Positions 36,221 to 46,345 of a DNA stretch of 64,000 nt are shown here, one piece after another. Position 1 is the first letter of the stretch; every line of letters begins with the position of its first letter. Location: contig NZ_JADYVE010000015.1 in assembly GCF_020193655.1 (NCBI RefSeq), positions 1 through 64,000 of the forward strand. The letters run 5' to 3'. The notes beneath the pieces were generated by a model. That model had not been told where the DNA came from. It worked only from the letters and a program-made list of their open reading frames with translations, and did not search any database. The DNA is from Ensifer sp. IC3342. GTDB taxonomy: Bacteria; Pseudomonadota; Alphaproteobacteria; Rhizobiales; Rhizobiaceae. The translations under genes and the position numbers were made by a program.

Positions 36221-37599
36221 TCAGAATTCTACCGTCGCAAGAGCGGCCTCGGCTTCCGCAAAGAGCCGGGCCTCGTCGAGCCCGATGAACTCGCCCTTCG
36301 CCCAGACGATGCGGCCGTTGATCATGGTCATGTCGGTCGGCAAGCCGATGCCCACCTTGGCAATCAGGCTCAGCGGATCATGCCGCGTGCCGACGTAGTC
36401 CATCCGCCGCGTGTCAATCGCAAAAAGATCGGCGGCCATGCCGGGAGCAAGCCGGCCGATGTCGCGGCGGCCGAGGAGGGCCGCGCCGCCCGTCGTTGCA
36501 TAGCCGAGGAAGTCCGCCGGCGGCGGCACGGGATGCGCGCGCGTCGATGCCGTCAGGCACTGCAGCATGTAGGCGGAGTGTATGCAGTGCATCAGGTTCG
36601 AGTTGTCATTGGAGGCCGCGCCGTCGCAGCCGAGACCGACGCGCAGACCAAAGGCCGACATCGCCGGAATATCGGTAATCTCGGCGCCGACCAGATAGAC
36701 TGGCTCGGGGCAGTGCGAGACGCCGGTACCGCTCGCGGCCATTGTCCTGAGCTCGTCGTGGCTCAGTTCCCAGCAATGGGCGTAGAAAGTATCCGGGCCG
36801 GCAAATCCGAGCTCCGCGCAGTAATCAACCGTCCGCATGCCGTGCCGGGCCTCGATGACCGGGCTCTCGCCTTCGCCCACATGCGTGTGCATCTGCACGC
36901 CGCGATCGCGCGCCAGTGCGACCGACTCCACGAAAGTCTCGCGGTAGCAGTTAACGGGCTGGCAGGGCGCAACCACGACCTGCCGCATGCTGAAGGGGCT
37001 GGCATCATGGTAGGTGTCGATCAGCCGCGCGCAATCGGCGACGAACTCGTCCGTCGTTTCCAGCATGGCGTCCGGGATGGTGGATCCTTCGGATTTTGGC
37101 AGCGTGTTGCCGCCGCGGCCCGCATGGAAGCGCATGCCGAGAAGGTCGGCGGCCTCGAACTGGCGGTCGATCAGCCGTTTGCCGGCGTGCCGCGGGAAGC
37201 AATACTGGTGGTCGAAGGCCGTGGTGCAGCCATGCTTGATCATCTCGGCCATCGCCGTGACCGAGGCGTGGTAGAAACAGTCCTCGTTGAGCGCGAGAAG
37301 ATCGGATAGATGCGGTCGAGCCATTCGATGACCGACAGCTTCGTCCAGTCGAGATCCGCGCGGTTGCGGACGAAGCATTGGAAGAAGTGGTGGTGGGTAT
37401 TGACGAGACCGGGATAGACGAACCAGCCGGTGGCGTCTTGCGTGATCGTCCCGGGCGGCAGCGGTCCCCTGTGAAGGTTTTCGCCGATTGCCTCGATCGC
37501 GGGGCCATTCGTCAGGAGGTCCACGTTCCGGGAGACGCCCGGACGGTTGCCCTCGTCCACGATGACGGCCGCGCAGTTCCTGAGAAGATAACCGGCCAT
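36221..37599 (-). pseudogene. Amidohydrolase, 8-oxoguanine deaminase / hydroxyatrazine hydrolase-like, with a -1 frameshift
   Basis: Two overlapping frames make one amidohydrolase of about 459 aa. Part 1 starts at ATG 37599 (MAGYLLRN) and includes GLVNTHHHFFQ, the HxH metal site. Part 2 has HTHVGEGE, HCWELSHDEL and LGCDGAASNDNSN with the remaining His and Asp ligands. The frame changes at about 37290: adding one C after the codons for IFSR restores the reading IFSRLNEDCF. All catalytic residues are otherwise kept, so this is either a recent mutation or a sequencing error. The family deaminates 8-oxoguanine and related N-rings (AtzB/TrzA relatives). Confidence 0.8.
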
Positions 37600-37600
37600 G

Positions 37601-38260
37601 TCACACCTCGCCCGGTTCGACATGGGGTTCGGGCCTCAGCTCGTGCAGCCGGTGGATTCCGGGCATCTCGATGAAATTATCGAGGCCGCGGATCGCGCGG
37701 GACCAGAGCCTTATGGCGGGGTAGGGGTCGAGCGGTATGCCGCCGTCCGGCGCGAGCGCGACGTAGGGGAAACAGGCGATATCGGCAACCGTCGGCTGGT
37801 CGGAGGCGAGGAACCGCATGCCGCGCAGGCCCTGCTCCACCAGGCCCGCTTCCAGCTCGCGAAGCGCGGCGATGCCCTGCGCCTGAAGTGCACCGATGTC
37901 GCCCGGCCGCAGGAGCATCTCGTGAAGACGCGCGCCGCCGAGGCTCGCGGTCAGCCGGTGCGCGAACGAAAGCCACTGCTGGATGCGCGCCGCTTCCTCC
38001 GGCGCGCCGCTGCCGAGCCATTCCGGCGCGGCCTTGGCGGCAAGGTAGGCGAGCATGGCGGCGGATTCGGTCAGAATCAGGTCGCCCTCCTCGAGGATCG
38101 GAATGGATCCCGCCGGATTGAGTGCCAGCAGCTCGGTGCCGCGATGCTCGGCGCCGGGATGAAAGTCGACCGGTCTGATTTCCAGCTTCACGCCGGCCAG
38201 TGCCGCCATCAGGCGCACCTTGTAGCAGCTCGGTGAAAGGACGTAATCGTAGAGCTTCAT
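37601..38260 (-). CDS. Glutathione S-transferase family protein (maleylacetoacetate isomerase-like)
   Basis: A 219-aa GST. The N-terminal thioredoxin-like half has SPSCYKVRLM, with the Ser/Cys pair of zeta-like GSTs, and NPAGSIPILEEGDLILTESAAMLAYL for glutathione binding; the C-terminal half is helical. It overlaps the start of the upstream oxygenase stop by four bases and is followed 1 bp later by the amidohydrolase start, so all are co-translated. A detoxifying or ring-isomerising step in the same pathway is likely. Confidence 0.88.
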   Translation of the reverse strand: MKLYDYVLSPSCYKVRLMAALAGVKLEIRPVDFHPGAEHRGTELLALNPAGSIPILEEGDLILTESAAMLAYLAAKAAPEWLGSGAPEEAARIQQWLSFAHRLTASLGGARLHEMLLRPGDIGALQAQGIAALRELEAGLVEQGLRGMRFLASDQPTVADIACFPYVALAPDGGIPLDPYPAIRLWSRAIRGLDNFIEMPGIHRLHELRPEPHVEPGEV

Positions 38261-39102
38261 TGCGCCACCAACTGTGCGCCGTAGGTATAGTTATGGCGTT
38301 TCAGCCAGCGCCTGTAGGCGACCGAGGTAAGGTCCGCCCGAGTCGGGATTTCCATCCCGGGATCGAGCGGCAGGAGCCGCGGGATCTGGTTCTCGAGAAT
38401 CGAGCGGTCCTGCAGGAAGATCGTCTGCTGGAAGTGGATGAGGTCGGTCATCGGTGTGACATCGTCGAAGAGCGCCATCCACGGCCAGACATCGCACAGG
38501 TCTTCGGCAAGCGGCTGTACGAAGAGGGTGATGACGTCCCATTCGCAGGGCCGAGGCGGACAGGTCTTGTAGAGAACCGAGCAGGTCGGCGCCGGCACGC
38601 GGTACATGTACTCCGTCGTGATGCCGCCGCTTGCCGATTTGGCAGCCTTCGGCTGGTAGAATTTCACCTGCGTCGCCCAAACCTCATCCTCTTGCTGCCG
38701 GATCTCGACCTTGTAGTCCTCCACCTCCGTATGCGGCTCTGCACCCAGGATGTCGGTGTGCACAAAGGGGAAATGCGCGATGTCGAGAAAGTTCTCGACG
38801 GCGCGCAGCGGCGAGCAGCGCACGCGAATCACGCCGACGTCGACGAGTCGGCGGCCCGGCTGGTCAGCCTCGGGAATCGCGAAAAGATCCTTCTGGGGTT
38901 TGCCGAGAGAGGACCAGACATGACCGTAGCGGACGCAGACGGGGAGAGTACGCCCATCGCCGCACGTCACCTTGGCGCGGTCCTCTGCGTCGAGCGCCAC
39001 TTCGATGGGCTCTCCCATCAGGGCGGTTTTGCGTCCATTGACGTCGAGCTGGCTGAAAAGGCCGACCGGATACCACTCGTCGACCATCGCGTCTTGCATC
39101 AT
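38257..39102 (-). CDS. Ring-hydroxylating oxygenase catalytic protein lacking its Rieske cluster
   Basis: A 281-aa oxygenase alpha-subunit-like protein. The mononuclear-iron motif is visible as ENFLDIAHFPFVH (D107, H110, H115), the core of the catalytic domain. The N-terminal 95 residues look like a Rieske fold (DEWYPVGLFSQL, MGEPIEVALD) but have none of the CxH and CxxH ligands. The gene overlaps by four bases the upstream gene for a protein with an intact Rieske cluster, so electron delivery may come from that partner. HpxD-like purine oxygenases give a possible precedent for the substrate class. Confidence 0.82.
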   Translation of the reverse strand: MMQDAMVDEWYPVGLFSQLDVNGRKTALMGEPIEVALDAEDRAKVTCGDGRTLPVCVRYGHVWSSLGKPQKDLFAIPEADQPGRRLVDVGVIRVRCSPLRAVENFLDIAHFPFVHTDILGAEPHTEVEDYKVEIRQQEDEVWATQVKFYQPKAAKSASGGITTEYMYRVPAPTCSVLYKTCPPRPCEWDVITLFVQPLAEDLCDVWPWMALFDDVTPMTDLIHFQQTIFLQDRSILENQIPRLLPLDPGMEIPTRADLTSVAYRRWLKRHNYTYGAQLVAQ

Positions 39103-39752
39103 GGCGCGATCCCTTTCGTCTGAAGATCCTCGGCCGTCCGCCGCAACCTCTCGACCGCACGTGACGCGGCGATGCGCTGGGAGAGACTGCTGTTGTCGTC
39201 CAGCAGAACATGGATCAGCGTCTGCTCGTCACCCTGCGGGGCAAGCAGCAGCCGGATCTGCTGCGCATCCTGCGCTTGCCAGACCAGGCCGCCGGCACCT
39301 GCCTTTGCGCCGGCCGCAGTCTCGATCGCCGCAACGGCGGCATGCGCCGTCAGGGAACGCAGCGGAGCGACGCCTTCAAGCCCCGGGGGCTGAGCGGTGG
39401 GTACTCCCACGGCAACCCAGATGACCCCGCCGCACTCTTCAACCTCATGCGTTTCGACACGGATTGTTTCCGGCGGCGCGAGACCCGGATGGGCCGGGAT
39501 GCGTAGGCAGTTTCCGGTCCGGGCGTAACTCCAGCCGTGATAGATGCAGGAGAGGGCCTCGCCACGCACGAAGCCATGCGAGAGGCGCATGCCGCGATGC
39601 GGACAGCGGTCCGCCGAGGCCGCCGCGCGGCCCGACTGGCTGCGCCAGAGGGCTATCCGCCCGGCGGGTGTCCGTGCCGGCATGACGGTTCCCGCTGGCA
39701 AATCCGCGGAAAGGGCGACTGGCGTCCAAGAGCCGGTCTTGTCGGACAGCAT
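39099..39752 (-). CDS. Rieske [2Fe-2S] protein, likely electron donor to the oxygenase
   Basis: A 217-aa protein with one Rieske domain: CPHRGMRLSHG and CIYHGW give the CxH and CxxH cluster ligands at about residues 49-71. The C-terminal half (about 125-217) has no mononuclear-iron motif that I can see. It is the first gene of the operon and overlaps the oxygenase gene by four bases. The unusual split, with the cluster in one protein and the catalytic iron in the other, suggests that the two work as a complex. Confidence 0.85.
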   Translation of the reverse strand: MLSDKTGSWTPVALSADLPAGTVMPARTPAGRIALWRSQSGRAAASADRCPHRGMRLSHGFVRGEALSCIYHGWSYARTGNCLRIPAHPGLAPPETIRVETHEVEECGGVIWVAVGVPTAQPPGLEGVAPLRSLTAHAAVAAIETAAGAKAGAGGLVWQAQDAQQIRLLLAPQGDEQTLIHVLLDDNSSLSQRIAASRAVERLRRTAEDLQTKGIAP

Positions 39753-39900
39753 AAATAGACTTTCTAAATGATACCAAAACTTTAGCTTGGCAAAGAGCCC
39801 GAAGTCGACGCGAGCCCTTGCGGCTCAGTGTTGCCACGCTTGCATAATTTTTCTGCATTGGCAACTTTGATTAAATAAACGGCAGAATAACTGTGGACGG

Positions 39901-40191
39901 TCAAGAGGGCCGGTCGCGGACCTGGTCGCCTCCGCCGTCGACCGGTGAGCGGTGTATCGTCTCGACCCAGACGTCGAAGGGCCCGAGCGAGCATCCCAGC
40001 TCCATCATGTCGATCAGATCCACCGGTCCGGCGACCTCGAGTTCGATCCGGTGGGAACTGGTATGAGATATGGTCTGGGAGAGACCAAGCTTGGCGGCAT
40101 GGCGCCGGATCCAGGGAACGAAGGAGAGGGCCTCAAGATCGCCAAGGATGGTCAACCGCTCCCGGGAGTAGCTCTGATGTCGCTCCGTCAT
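39901..40191 (-). CDS. Acylphosphatase-fold protein without the usual catalytic residues
   Basis: A 96-aa protein with an acylphosphatase-like layout: RLTILGDLEALSFVPWIRRHAAKLGLS, then a beta segment RIELEVAGP and LGPFDVWVETI. In true acylphosphatases the first loop reads VQGVGFR, with a catalytic Arg, and the third strand starts with an Asn; here these are Leu-Ser-Phe-Val and a His/Ser stretch. It may therefore bind a ligand rather than hydrolyse acyl phosphates. It stands alone, 148 bp before the Rieske operon start on the same strand. Confidence 0.65.
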   Translation of the reverse strand: MTERHQSYSRERLTILGDLEALSFVPWIRRHAAKLGLSQTISHTSSHRIELEVAGPVDLIDMMELGCSLGPFDVWVETIHRSPVDGGGDQVRDRPS

Positions 40192-40447
40192 AAGGCCTCG
40201 CGCTTGGTATATTGGCTTACAGCATAGCGCCTGAATGAGCTTGCGAAAGGGTGATCGACGAATGGATAAGCTTTACGGCGATGCAGAGAGTGCCCCGTCC
40301 ATACGCATTTTCCTAGCGTCGTTCGCCTAAGCGGGCGCCATCCGGTATATGCGACGCTGCAGTGAGAGGCGGCGACTGTCGCTAGGATGTTCGCCGTGGC
40401 CCCCCACCAGAACACATTGTTCATGTCCCCCCCAAAAAAAGCCGGGC

Positions 40448-42100
40448 CTATGGATTTTCCGTGCGGTACTGATCGACAAGGTTCCGACAGGCGCGGATCG
40501 TCAGAGCCATGACGGTGAGCGTCGTGCCGGCGATGCCGCTGCCGGGGAAGGCGCTGGCATCGGTGACAATGAGATTGGGTGCGTCCCAAAGCTGGTTGTA
40601 GGGATTGAGCACCGATTCTTTCGGTGTTTCCCCCATCCGCGCCCCGCCCGTTTCATGGATCGCCGCGCCCATGCACATGGTCTTGCGGAACCATTTGCGG
40701 AACACGAAGCGGCTGAAAGCGTCGGCGTCGGGGAAGGCGCCCCTGCCCATTTCCTTAAGACCGGTGGGCGAGCCGATGAATTCGAGATCGCCACCGGCGT
40801 CCTGCACCATCCTGATCAGCGTTTCCTCTTGGCGGCGCAGCAGCGCATGCTCTTCCTCATGCATCACACAGCGGATATGCGGCACCGGGATATTCCAGGC
40901 GTCCCTGCGCCGGCTATCGAGCGTGACGCGGTTGTTGGCATAGGGCAGCATGCGGCCGAAGCCGAAGAAGGCAAGCCGTGCATCGGCATCGTCTGGCACG
41001 GGGGCGCGGCCAATGCTGCCTTGATAATCGAAATCGCCACGGCCGGCGTCGCCCTCACCGAAGCGCGGAATGAAGATCCCGCCCGAAGGATTGTAGAACG
41101 GATCGACTGGCGCAGATGGGTCATGCGCCCAACCCTTGGCCCCTGAGAACGAACCGAAGGCGAGGCATGGAAGCTGGTCCATGAAATAGCGCCCAAGCGC
41201 TCCCGAGCTGTTACCGAGCCCGTCCGGATGTTTCCCTGAGGCAGAATTCAGAAGGAGCCGGACGCTCTCGATCGGAGAGGCGCAGAGAACCACGTTTGCA
41301 GCACGGACCGTCTCCAGTTTGCCGGTGTGGCGGTCGATGAATTCCGCACCCGTAGCGCGGCCCGTCTTGTCATCGGTGTTGATGCGGCGAACGACAGCGT
41401 CATAGCGGATTGTCAGACGTCCGCTCGTCGCGGCATCGCGCAAGGGGCGCGGTACGCGCTCGGCGTCCGGGGCGATATAGCGCCATGAGATCACGTGCCT
41501 CTCCGGCCAGCGGCTTTCGACGGCCTGCTTGAAGGCCTGCTCCGCCGGCGTGAAGCTTGCGGGCTTGGCATAGACGCCGTCCGGCAGCGTCGGCACGTTG
41601 TCCTTGTTCCCGTAAAGCCCGAGATAGGCCTCCACCTCGTCGTAGAAAGGCGCCAGTTCGTCATAGGAGATCGGCCAGTCTACGCCTTTTCCGGTGCGCG
41701 ACCGGATCTTGAAATCCTCGTCTGTCCAACGCAACAGAACCCGGCCGAAACTGTGCAGGCGGCCGCCGCCCTGCCGGCCGCGGATCCAGAGGAAGGGCGC
41801 GTCCTTCGGCGTGGTGTAAGGAGTCTTGCGGTCATTGACGAAGAAATGGCTGAAACGTTCCGTGAAGAAGGCGGCGCGTGCCTGGATCGGCTGGCCGTTG
41901 ATCGTGGCTCGCGCGCGTTCCCAGATATTGATGCTGCTCGCGGGTTCCTTCTTGCGCGAGGGGTCGAAGTCCTTCGGGCCGATGGCGGGGCCAGCCTCCA
42001 GAAGCAAGACTGACAAGCCCTTCGCGGTCAGCTCCCTGACCGCGAAGGAGCCCGCCGCGCCGGAACCGATCACCAGCGCATCAAAAATTTCCTGAGACAT
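40448..42100 (-). CDS. GMC-family FAD oxidoreductase (sugar 3-dehydrogenase-like)
   Basis: A 550-aa flavoprotein of the glucose-methanol-choline family. The ADP-binding motif is VIGSGAAGSFAV (about residues 10-21), and the C-terminus has IHETGGARMG with the catalytic His and SGIAGTTLTVMAL. It has no signal peptide, so it acts in the cytoplasm. Together with a sugar importer and a TIM-barrel isomerase it resembles loci where a GMC enzyme oxidises a sugar or glycoside to its 3-keto form. It follows the transporter ATPase gene by 26 bp. Confidence 0.88.
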   Translation of the reverse strand: MSQEIFDALVIGSGAAGSFAVRELTAKGLSVLLLEAGPAIGPKDFDPSRKKEPASSINIWERARATINGQPIQARAAFFTERFSHFFVNDRKTPYTTPKDAPFLWIRGRQGGGRLHSFGRVLLRWTDEDFKIRSRTGKGVDWPISYDELAPFYDEVEAYLGLYGNKDNVPTLPDGVYAKPASFTPAEQAFKQAVESRWPERHVISWRYIAPDAERVPRPLRDAATSGRLTIRYDAVVRRINTDDKTGRATGAEFIDRHTGKLETVRAANVVLCASPIESVRLLLNSASGKHPDGLGNSSGALGRYFMDQLPCLAFGSFSGAKGWAHDPSAPVDPFYNPSGGIFIPRFGEGDAGRGDFDYQGSIGRAPVPDDADARLAFFGFGRMLPYANNRVTLDSRRRDAWNIPVPHIRCVMHEEEHALLRRQEETLIRMVQDAGGDLEFIGSPTGLKEMGRGAFPDADAFSRFVFRKWFRKTMCMGAAIHETGGARMGETPKESVLNPYNQLWDAPNLIVTDASAFPGSGIAGTTLTVMALTIRACRNLVDQYRTENP

Positions 42101-42126
42101 GTATTTTCAAACCCTACTTGTGAGCG

Positions 42127-43208
42127 TCACAGCCGGGAACCGTCGGCGCCGAAAAGCGATGCCTTCGCGATGTCGAGCCGCGGTGCCATGTCGTCTCCCG
42201 GCTGCAGGGTCACGTCGCCCATGATTCGCAGAGACAGGCTATGGCCGGCCCAGTCGAACCAGACAACGGCGTCTGCGCCCATCGGCTCCACGACTGAGAC
42301 GCGGCCCGCAATGACGGGCAGGCCGCTTGCCACGCCGTCGAGCACCAGATGCTCGGGCCGGAAACCGAGCGTTGCCGGTCCTTCCGGCGTGAGTGCCCGG
42401 AAGGAGTAACCAGAGAGATCGACGGCAAGTCCGTTGCTGACGAAGACCGGCGAACCGTTTGCGCGTTCGATCCGGCCCTCGACAAAGTTCATCGCGGGCG
42501 CGCCGATGAAGCCGGCGACGAAGAGATTGGCCGGGCGATGATAGATCTCGGCGGGGGAGGCGAGCTGCTGGATCACGCCGTCCCGCATGATTGCGATCCG
42601 ATCGGCCAAGGTGAGTGCTCGACCTGGTCGTGGGTCACGTAGATCATGGTGTTGCCCAGGCCCTGGTGCAGCTTCTTGATCTCGACGCGCAATTCGTTGC
42701 GCAGCTTGGCGTCGAGGTTCGAGAGGGGCTCGTCAAACAGGAAAACATCGACTTCGCGCACCAGCGCCCGCCCGATGGCGACACGCTGACGCTGGCCGCC
42801 CGAAAGCTCGGCGGGACGCCGGTCGAGCAGCTTGTCGAGGTGGAGGAGGGCCGCAGTGCGCGCGACACGCGTCTCGATCTCGGCCTTCGGCAGGCGGGCG
42901 ACGCGCAGGCCGAAGGAGAGATTCTTCCTGACGGACATGCGCGGATAGAGCGCGTAGGACTGGAAGACCATGCCGATGCCGCGGTCCTTCGGCTCTTCCC
43001 AGGTGACGTTCTTGCCGGAGATCCATATTTCGCCGGCGGTGATGTCCTGAAGGCCGGCGATCGCGTTCAGCAGCGTGGACTTGCCACAGCCGGAAGGGCC
43101 GAGCAGGACCAGGAACTCCTGGGGCGCGATGTCGATCGACATCTTCTCGATCACCGTATGGTCGCCATACGCGATCTTCAGGTCCTTGATGGAGACGGCG
43201 GATTGCAT
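42127..43208 (-). pseudogene. Sugar ABC transporter ATPase (UgpC/MalK type) with a -1 frameshift
   Basis: The gene would encode about 360 residues. The N-terminal frame, from ATG 43208, has Walker [18 protein letters not shown] and [12 protein letters not shown], and ends correctly at VTHDQVE. There the frame breaks at about 42618: one missing G would restore [13 protein letters not shown], which continues in the next frame through NFVEGRI to the regulatory domain. Everything else is intact, so a recent deletion or a sequencing error is likely. Without correction, the importer would lack its regulatory domain and part of the H-loop region. Confidence 0.85.
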
Positions 43209-43210
43209 GA

Positions 43211-44095
43211 TTACCCCTTGACTGCGCCGGCGGTGATGCCGCGCACGAACCAGCGGCCGGACAGGAAATAGATGGCGAGCGGAACGATGGCGGTCAGGAT
43301 GGTCGCCGCCATGTTCACGTTGTAGGTGCGTTCGCCCATGGTGGTATTGACGATGTTGTTGAGCTGAACCGTCATCGGCAGGTTGTCGCGCCCTGCGAAG
43401 ACGAGACCGAGCAGGAAGTCGTTCCAGATGCCGGTGAACTGGAGCATCGAGACGACGACGATCATCGGAACCGCCATGGGCAGCATGATCTCGAAGAAGA
43501 TGCGCCAGAAGCCGGCGCCATCGACGCGCGCGGCCTTGCACAGCTCCTCCGGCACGCTGACGAAGTAGTTGCGGAAGAGCAGCGTCACCAGCGGCAGACC
43601 GAAGATGACATGCACGAGGATGATGCCGGCCAGCGAATTGTAGAGGCTGATATTCGCCATGGCCCGGACCATCGGATAGAGGAAGATCTGGTAGGGGATC
43701 AGGCCGCCGGCCATCAGCAGCCCGAACAGCACGCTCGCCCCGCGCGGCCGCCAGAGCGACAGCGCATAGCCATTGACGGCGCCGATGAAGACAGAGAGCG
43801 CGACCGAGGGAACGGTGATCGCCACTGAATTCCAGAAGCCGATGCGGATGCCGCCGCAAACCGTTCCCATGCAGGCGCCGGACCAGGCGGTGACCCAGGC
43901 GGAGAGGCCGAGCGTCTCCGGCAGGGCGAAGATGTGCCCCAGCCGGATCTCGTCCATCGTCTTCAGCGACGTGACGATCATCGTGTAGAGCGGCAGCAGG
44001 AAGAAAAGTGCGGCGACAAAAAGGAAGGCGTAGAGGCCGATGCGTCCGGCCGTAATCTGCGCCGGCTTTGGGCCGTTCGGATGAGGACGGGCCAT
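43211..44095 (-). CDS. Sugar ABC transporter permease (MalG/CUT1 type)
   Basis: A 294-aa permease with six likely helices and the EAA loop near [20 protein letters not shown]. The ATG at 44095 forms a TGATG overlap with the upstream permease stop; a GTG three bases earlier is less likely. It lies 2 bp before the ATPase gene. It partners the MalF-type permease. CUT1 importers carry di- and oligosaccharides, polyols or glycosides. Confidence 0.92.
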   Translation of the reverse strand: MARPHPNGPKPAQITAGRIGLYAFLFVAALFFLLPLYTMIVTSLKTMDEIRLGHIFALPETLGLSAWVTAWSGACMGTVCGGIRIGFWNSVAITVPSVALSVFIGAVNGYALSLWRPRGASVLFGLLMAGGLIPYQIFLYPMVRAMANISLYNSLAGIILVHVIFGLPLVTLLFRNYFVSVPEELCKAARVDGAGFWRIFFEIMLPMAVPMIVVVSMLQFTGIWNDFLLGLVFAGRDNLPMTVQLNNIVNTTMGERTYNVNMAATILTAIVPLAIYFLSGRWFVRGITAGAVKG

Positions 44096-44985
44096 CACGC
44101 GGCTCCTTTCGCCCTGTTGTTGCGCATGTACATCGCGTAGCGGAACGGGGCGACGGCAAGGATGACTCCGAGGACGAGCATTGTCGCGCCGGCCGTTGCA
44201 AGGCCGAGGTTCTGGCGACCGAACAGATTGTCCATGATGAATTTCGCCGGCACCTCCGTTGAATTGCCGGGGCCGCCATTGGTCATTGCGACGACGATGT
44301 CATAGGTTTTGATCACGCCCATGGCGAGCAGCATGCCGGCGGCGGCCAGCGCCGGCCCGAGCTGGGGCAGGATGATCGAGACATAGATCCGCCAGACGGG
44401 AATGCCGTCGATACGGGCGGCCTTCCATTGCTCGGCTTCGATGCCGCGCATGCCGGCAAGGGCGATGACCATGACGAGCCCCGCGCCCTGCCACACGCCG
44501 GCCAGGACCAGCGCGTAGATCGCCATGTTGCGGTTGACGACCCAGTCGAGGACAAACGTCTCCCAGCCGAGCGAGCGCACGCTCGCCTGGATGCCGAGCG
44601 TGGGATTGAGCATCCACTGCCAGATCAGGCCCGTCACGACGAAGGACATGGCATAGGGATAGAGGAAGATGCTCCTGAAGGCGCTTTCGAAGCGGATTTT
44701 GCGGTCGAGAGCGGCAGCCAACAGGAAGCCGAGCACGAGACAACTGCTCACGTAGAGCACGCCGAAAATCAGGACATTTTGAAGCGAGGCGAGCCATTTG
44801 GCGGAGTGGAACAGCTTCACGTATTGGGCGAAGCCGACATAGTTCGACGAGGGAAAGAGGGTCGAGTCCGTGAACGACAGGCGGATCGACCAGAACATGG
44901 TGCCGATGTAGATCACGACCGCGGCGAACCATGTCGGCAGCAGCGCGAGGGTCACGGAAAAGTTGCGCTTGCGTTTGGTGTGCAT
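44095..44985 (-). CDS. Sugar ABC transporter permease (MalF/CUT1 type)
   Basis: A 296-aa permease. A basic N-terminus MHTKRKRN precedes the first helix, and the EAA loop reads [24 protein letters not shown] 44985 is chosen because the family's short basic N-terminus begins there; a longer reading to 45033 lacks a good site. It overlaps the MalG-type gene, and 101 bp separate it from the binding-protein gene upstream. Confidence 0.91.
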   Translation of the reverse strand: MHTKRKRNFSVTLALLPTWFAAVVIYIGTMFWSIRLSFTDSTLFPSSNYVGFAQYVKLFHSAKWLASLQNVLIFGVLYVSSCLVLGFLLAAALDRKIRFESAFRSIFLYPYAMSFVVTGLIWQWMLNPTLGIQASVRSLGWETFVLDWVVNRNMAIYALVLAGVWQGAGLVMVIALAGMRGIEAEQWKAARIDGIPVWRIYVSIILPQLGPALAAAGMLLAMGVIKTYDIVVAMTNGGPGNSTEVPAKFIMDNLFGRQNLGLATAGATMLVLGVILAVAPFRYAMYMRNNRAKGAA

Positions 44986-45086
44986 CGGCCAGCTCTCTGG
45001 ACGGACGGAAGGCAAGGGCTCGTGCCGCCGCAAGAGGCGGCGGCCGGCGACTGCAGCGCCGAGGTCAGGCCGGCGCGGCCCCTATC

Positions 45087-46286
45087 TTACTCGAAGATCG
45101 CGAAGAAACTTTCGGCGCCAGAGGCCGCGTCCTGCGAACCGCTGCTCCAGTATTCGTCGACGAAGTCATCGAGCAGGCCGACCTGCTGGGGCGTGAGCAC
45201 GATTGCCTGGTCCGGCACGATGCTGCCGGCGGTCATCAGTTCGAGGCCCTTCTGAGCGCAGACGTCCAGCTTGGATTTGTCGACGTCGGAACGCATCGGA
45301 ACCGACCCTTTCTTAACCGAGAACTCGAGCTGGACCGCCGGGTCCATCACGACTTCGGCGAGCAGCTTCTGGGCCTTGTCGGTCTCGGCATTGCCGGTCT
45401 TGGGGAACCAGATGGAGTCGGCGATGTAGACCATGCCCGACGATTCCGGGGCGATCATGCAGCCGTAATCCTTGCCCGCCTCCTTGCCGGCGACGGTGAA
45501 TTCGCCCTTGGCCCAGTCGCCCATGAACTGCACGCCGGCCTTGCCGGTGATGACCATGGCGGTGGCGTCGTTCCAGTTGCGGCCGGCGGCGCCGTCATCG
45601 ACATAGCCACGCAGCTTGCCGAGGATTTCGAGGGTCTTCTTCACGCCCTCGACGGAGGCCTCGCCCTTGTCCTTGTCGACATAGATTTTCACGAAGCCCT
45701 CGATCCCGACCTGGGAGAGGAGGATCATGTTGAAGACCTTGCTCTGCTGCCAGGGCTGGCCGCCCCAGGCGACCGGAACGATGCCAGCAGCCTTCAGCTT
45801 GTCGAGGCCAGCGAAGAATTCGTCCCAGCTCTTGGGCTCATCCCCGATCCCCGCCTTTTCGAAGGCCTCCTTCGAATAGAAGACCCAGCTCTCACCGTGC
45901 GCGCCGGTCGGCGCAAGATAGACTTCGCCATTGTAGGAGATGAGATCGTAGATCGACTTCGGCAGGGCATCGGCCCACTTGCCGGCTGCAGCCACGTCGG
46001 CGATCGGATTCATCAGGCTCTGGTTGACGAAATCGGCCGCCGCAAGACCGATGACGCCCTGCTTGGCGCCCGGCGCATCACCTGCGACGATGCCGGCGAT
46101 GGAGGAGTCTTTCCATACTCCGCCGCGCTTCTCGAACTCGGTCTTGATCACGTTCAGCGCGGCCGCCTCGCCGCCCGAGGTCCAGGACGACATGATCTCG
46201 ATCGTCGGCTTGTCCTCAGCGTGGGCTGTGCCGAAAGCGGCGGCGAGCGCCGCTGCGGCAAGAAACAGTTTCATCGTATTCTTCAT
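45087..46286 (-). CDS. Periplasmic sugar-binding protein (CUT1 type)
   Basis: A 399-aa binding protein with a Sec signal (MKNTMKLFLAAAALAAA, cleavage near AHA/EDKP). The mature start IEIMSSWTSGGEAAALNV is typical of SBP_bac_1 proteins of rhizobial sugar importers. It lies between the isomerase gene (59 bp upstream) and the two permeases. Ligand unknown; the GMC enzyme and isomerase point to a glycoside or cyclic polyol. Confidence 0.91.
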   Translation of the reverse strand: MKNTMKLFLAAAALAAAFGTAHAEDKPTIEIMSSWTSGGEAAALNVIKTEFEKRGGVWKDSSIAGIVAGDAPGAKQGVIGLAAADFVNQSLMNPIADVAAAGKWADALPKSIYDLISYNGEVYLAPTGAHGESWVFYSKEAFEKAGIGDEPKSWDEFFAGLDKLKAAGIVPVAWGGQPWQQSKVFNMILLSQVGIEGFVKIYVDKDKGEASVEGVKKTLEILGKLRGYVDDGAAGRNWNDATAMVITGKAGVQFMGDWAKGEFTVAGKEAGKDYGCMIAPESSGMVYIADSIWFPKTGNAETDKAQKLLAEVVMDPAVQLEFSVKKGSVPMRSDVDKSKLDVCAQKGLELMTAGSIVPDQAIVLTPQQVGLLDDFVDEYWSSGSQDAASGAESFFAIFE

Positions 46287-46345
46287 TGTTCCACCTCTTC
46301 AAAAAGGCCCTCTTGGCGGGGCATTGGTCGTCTTGGGATTGAGAC

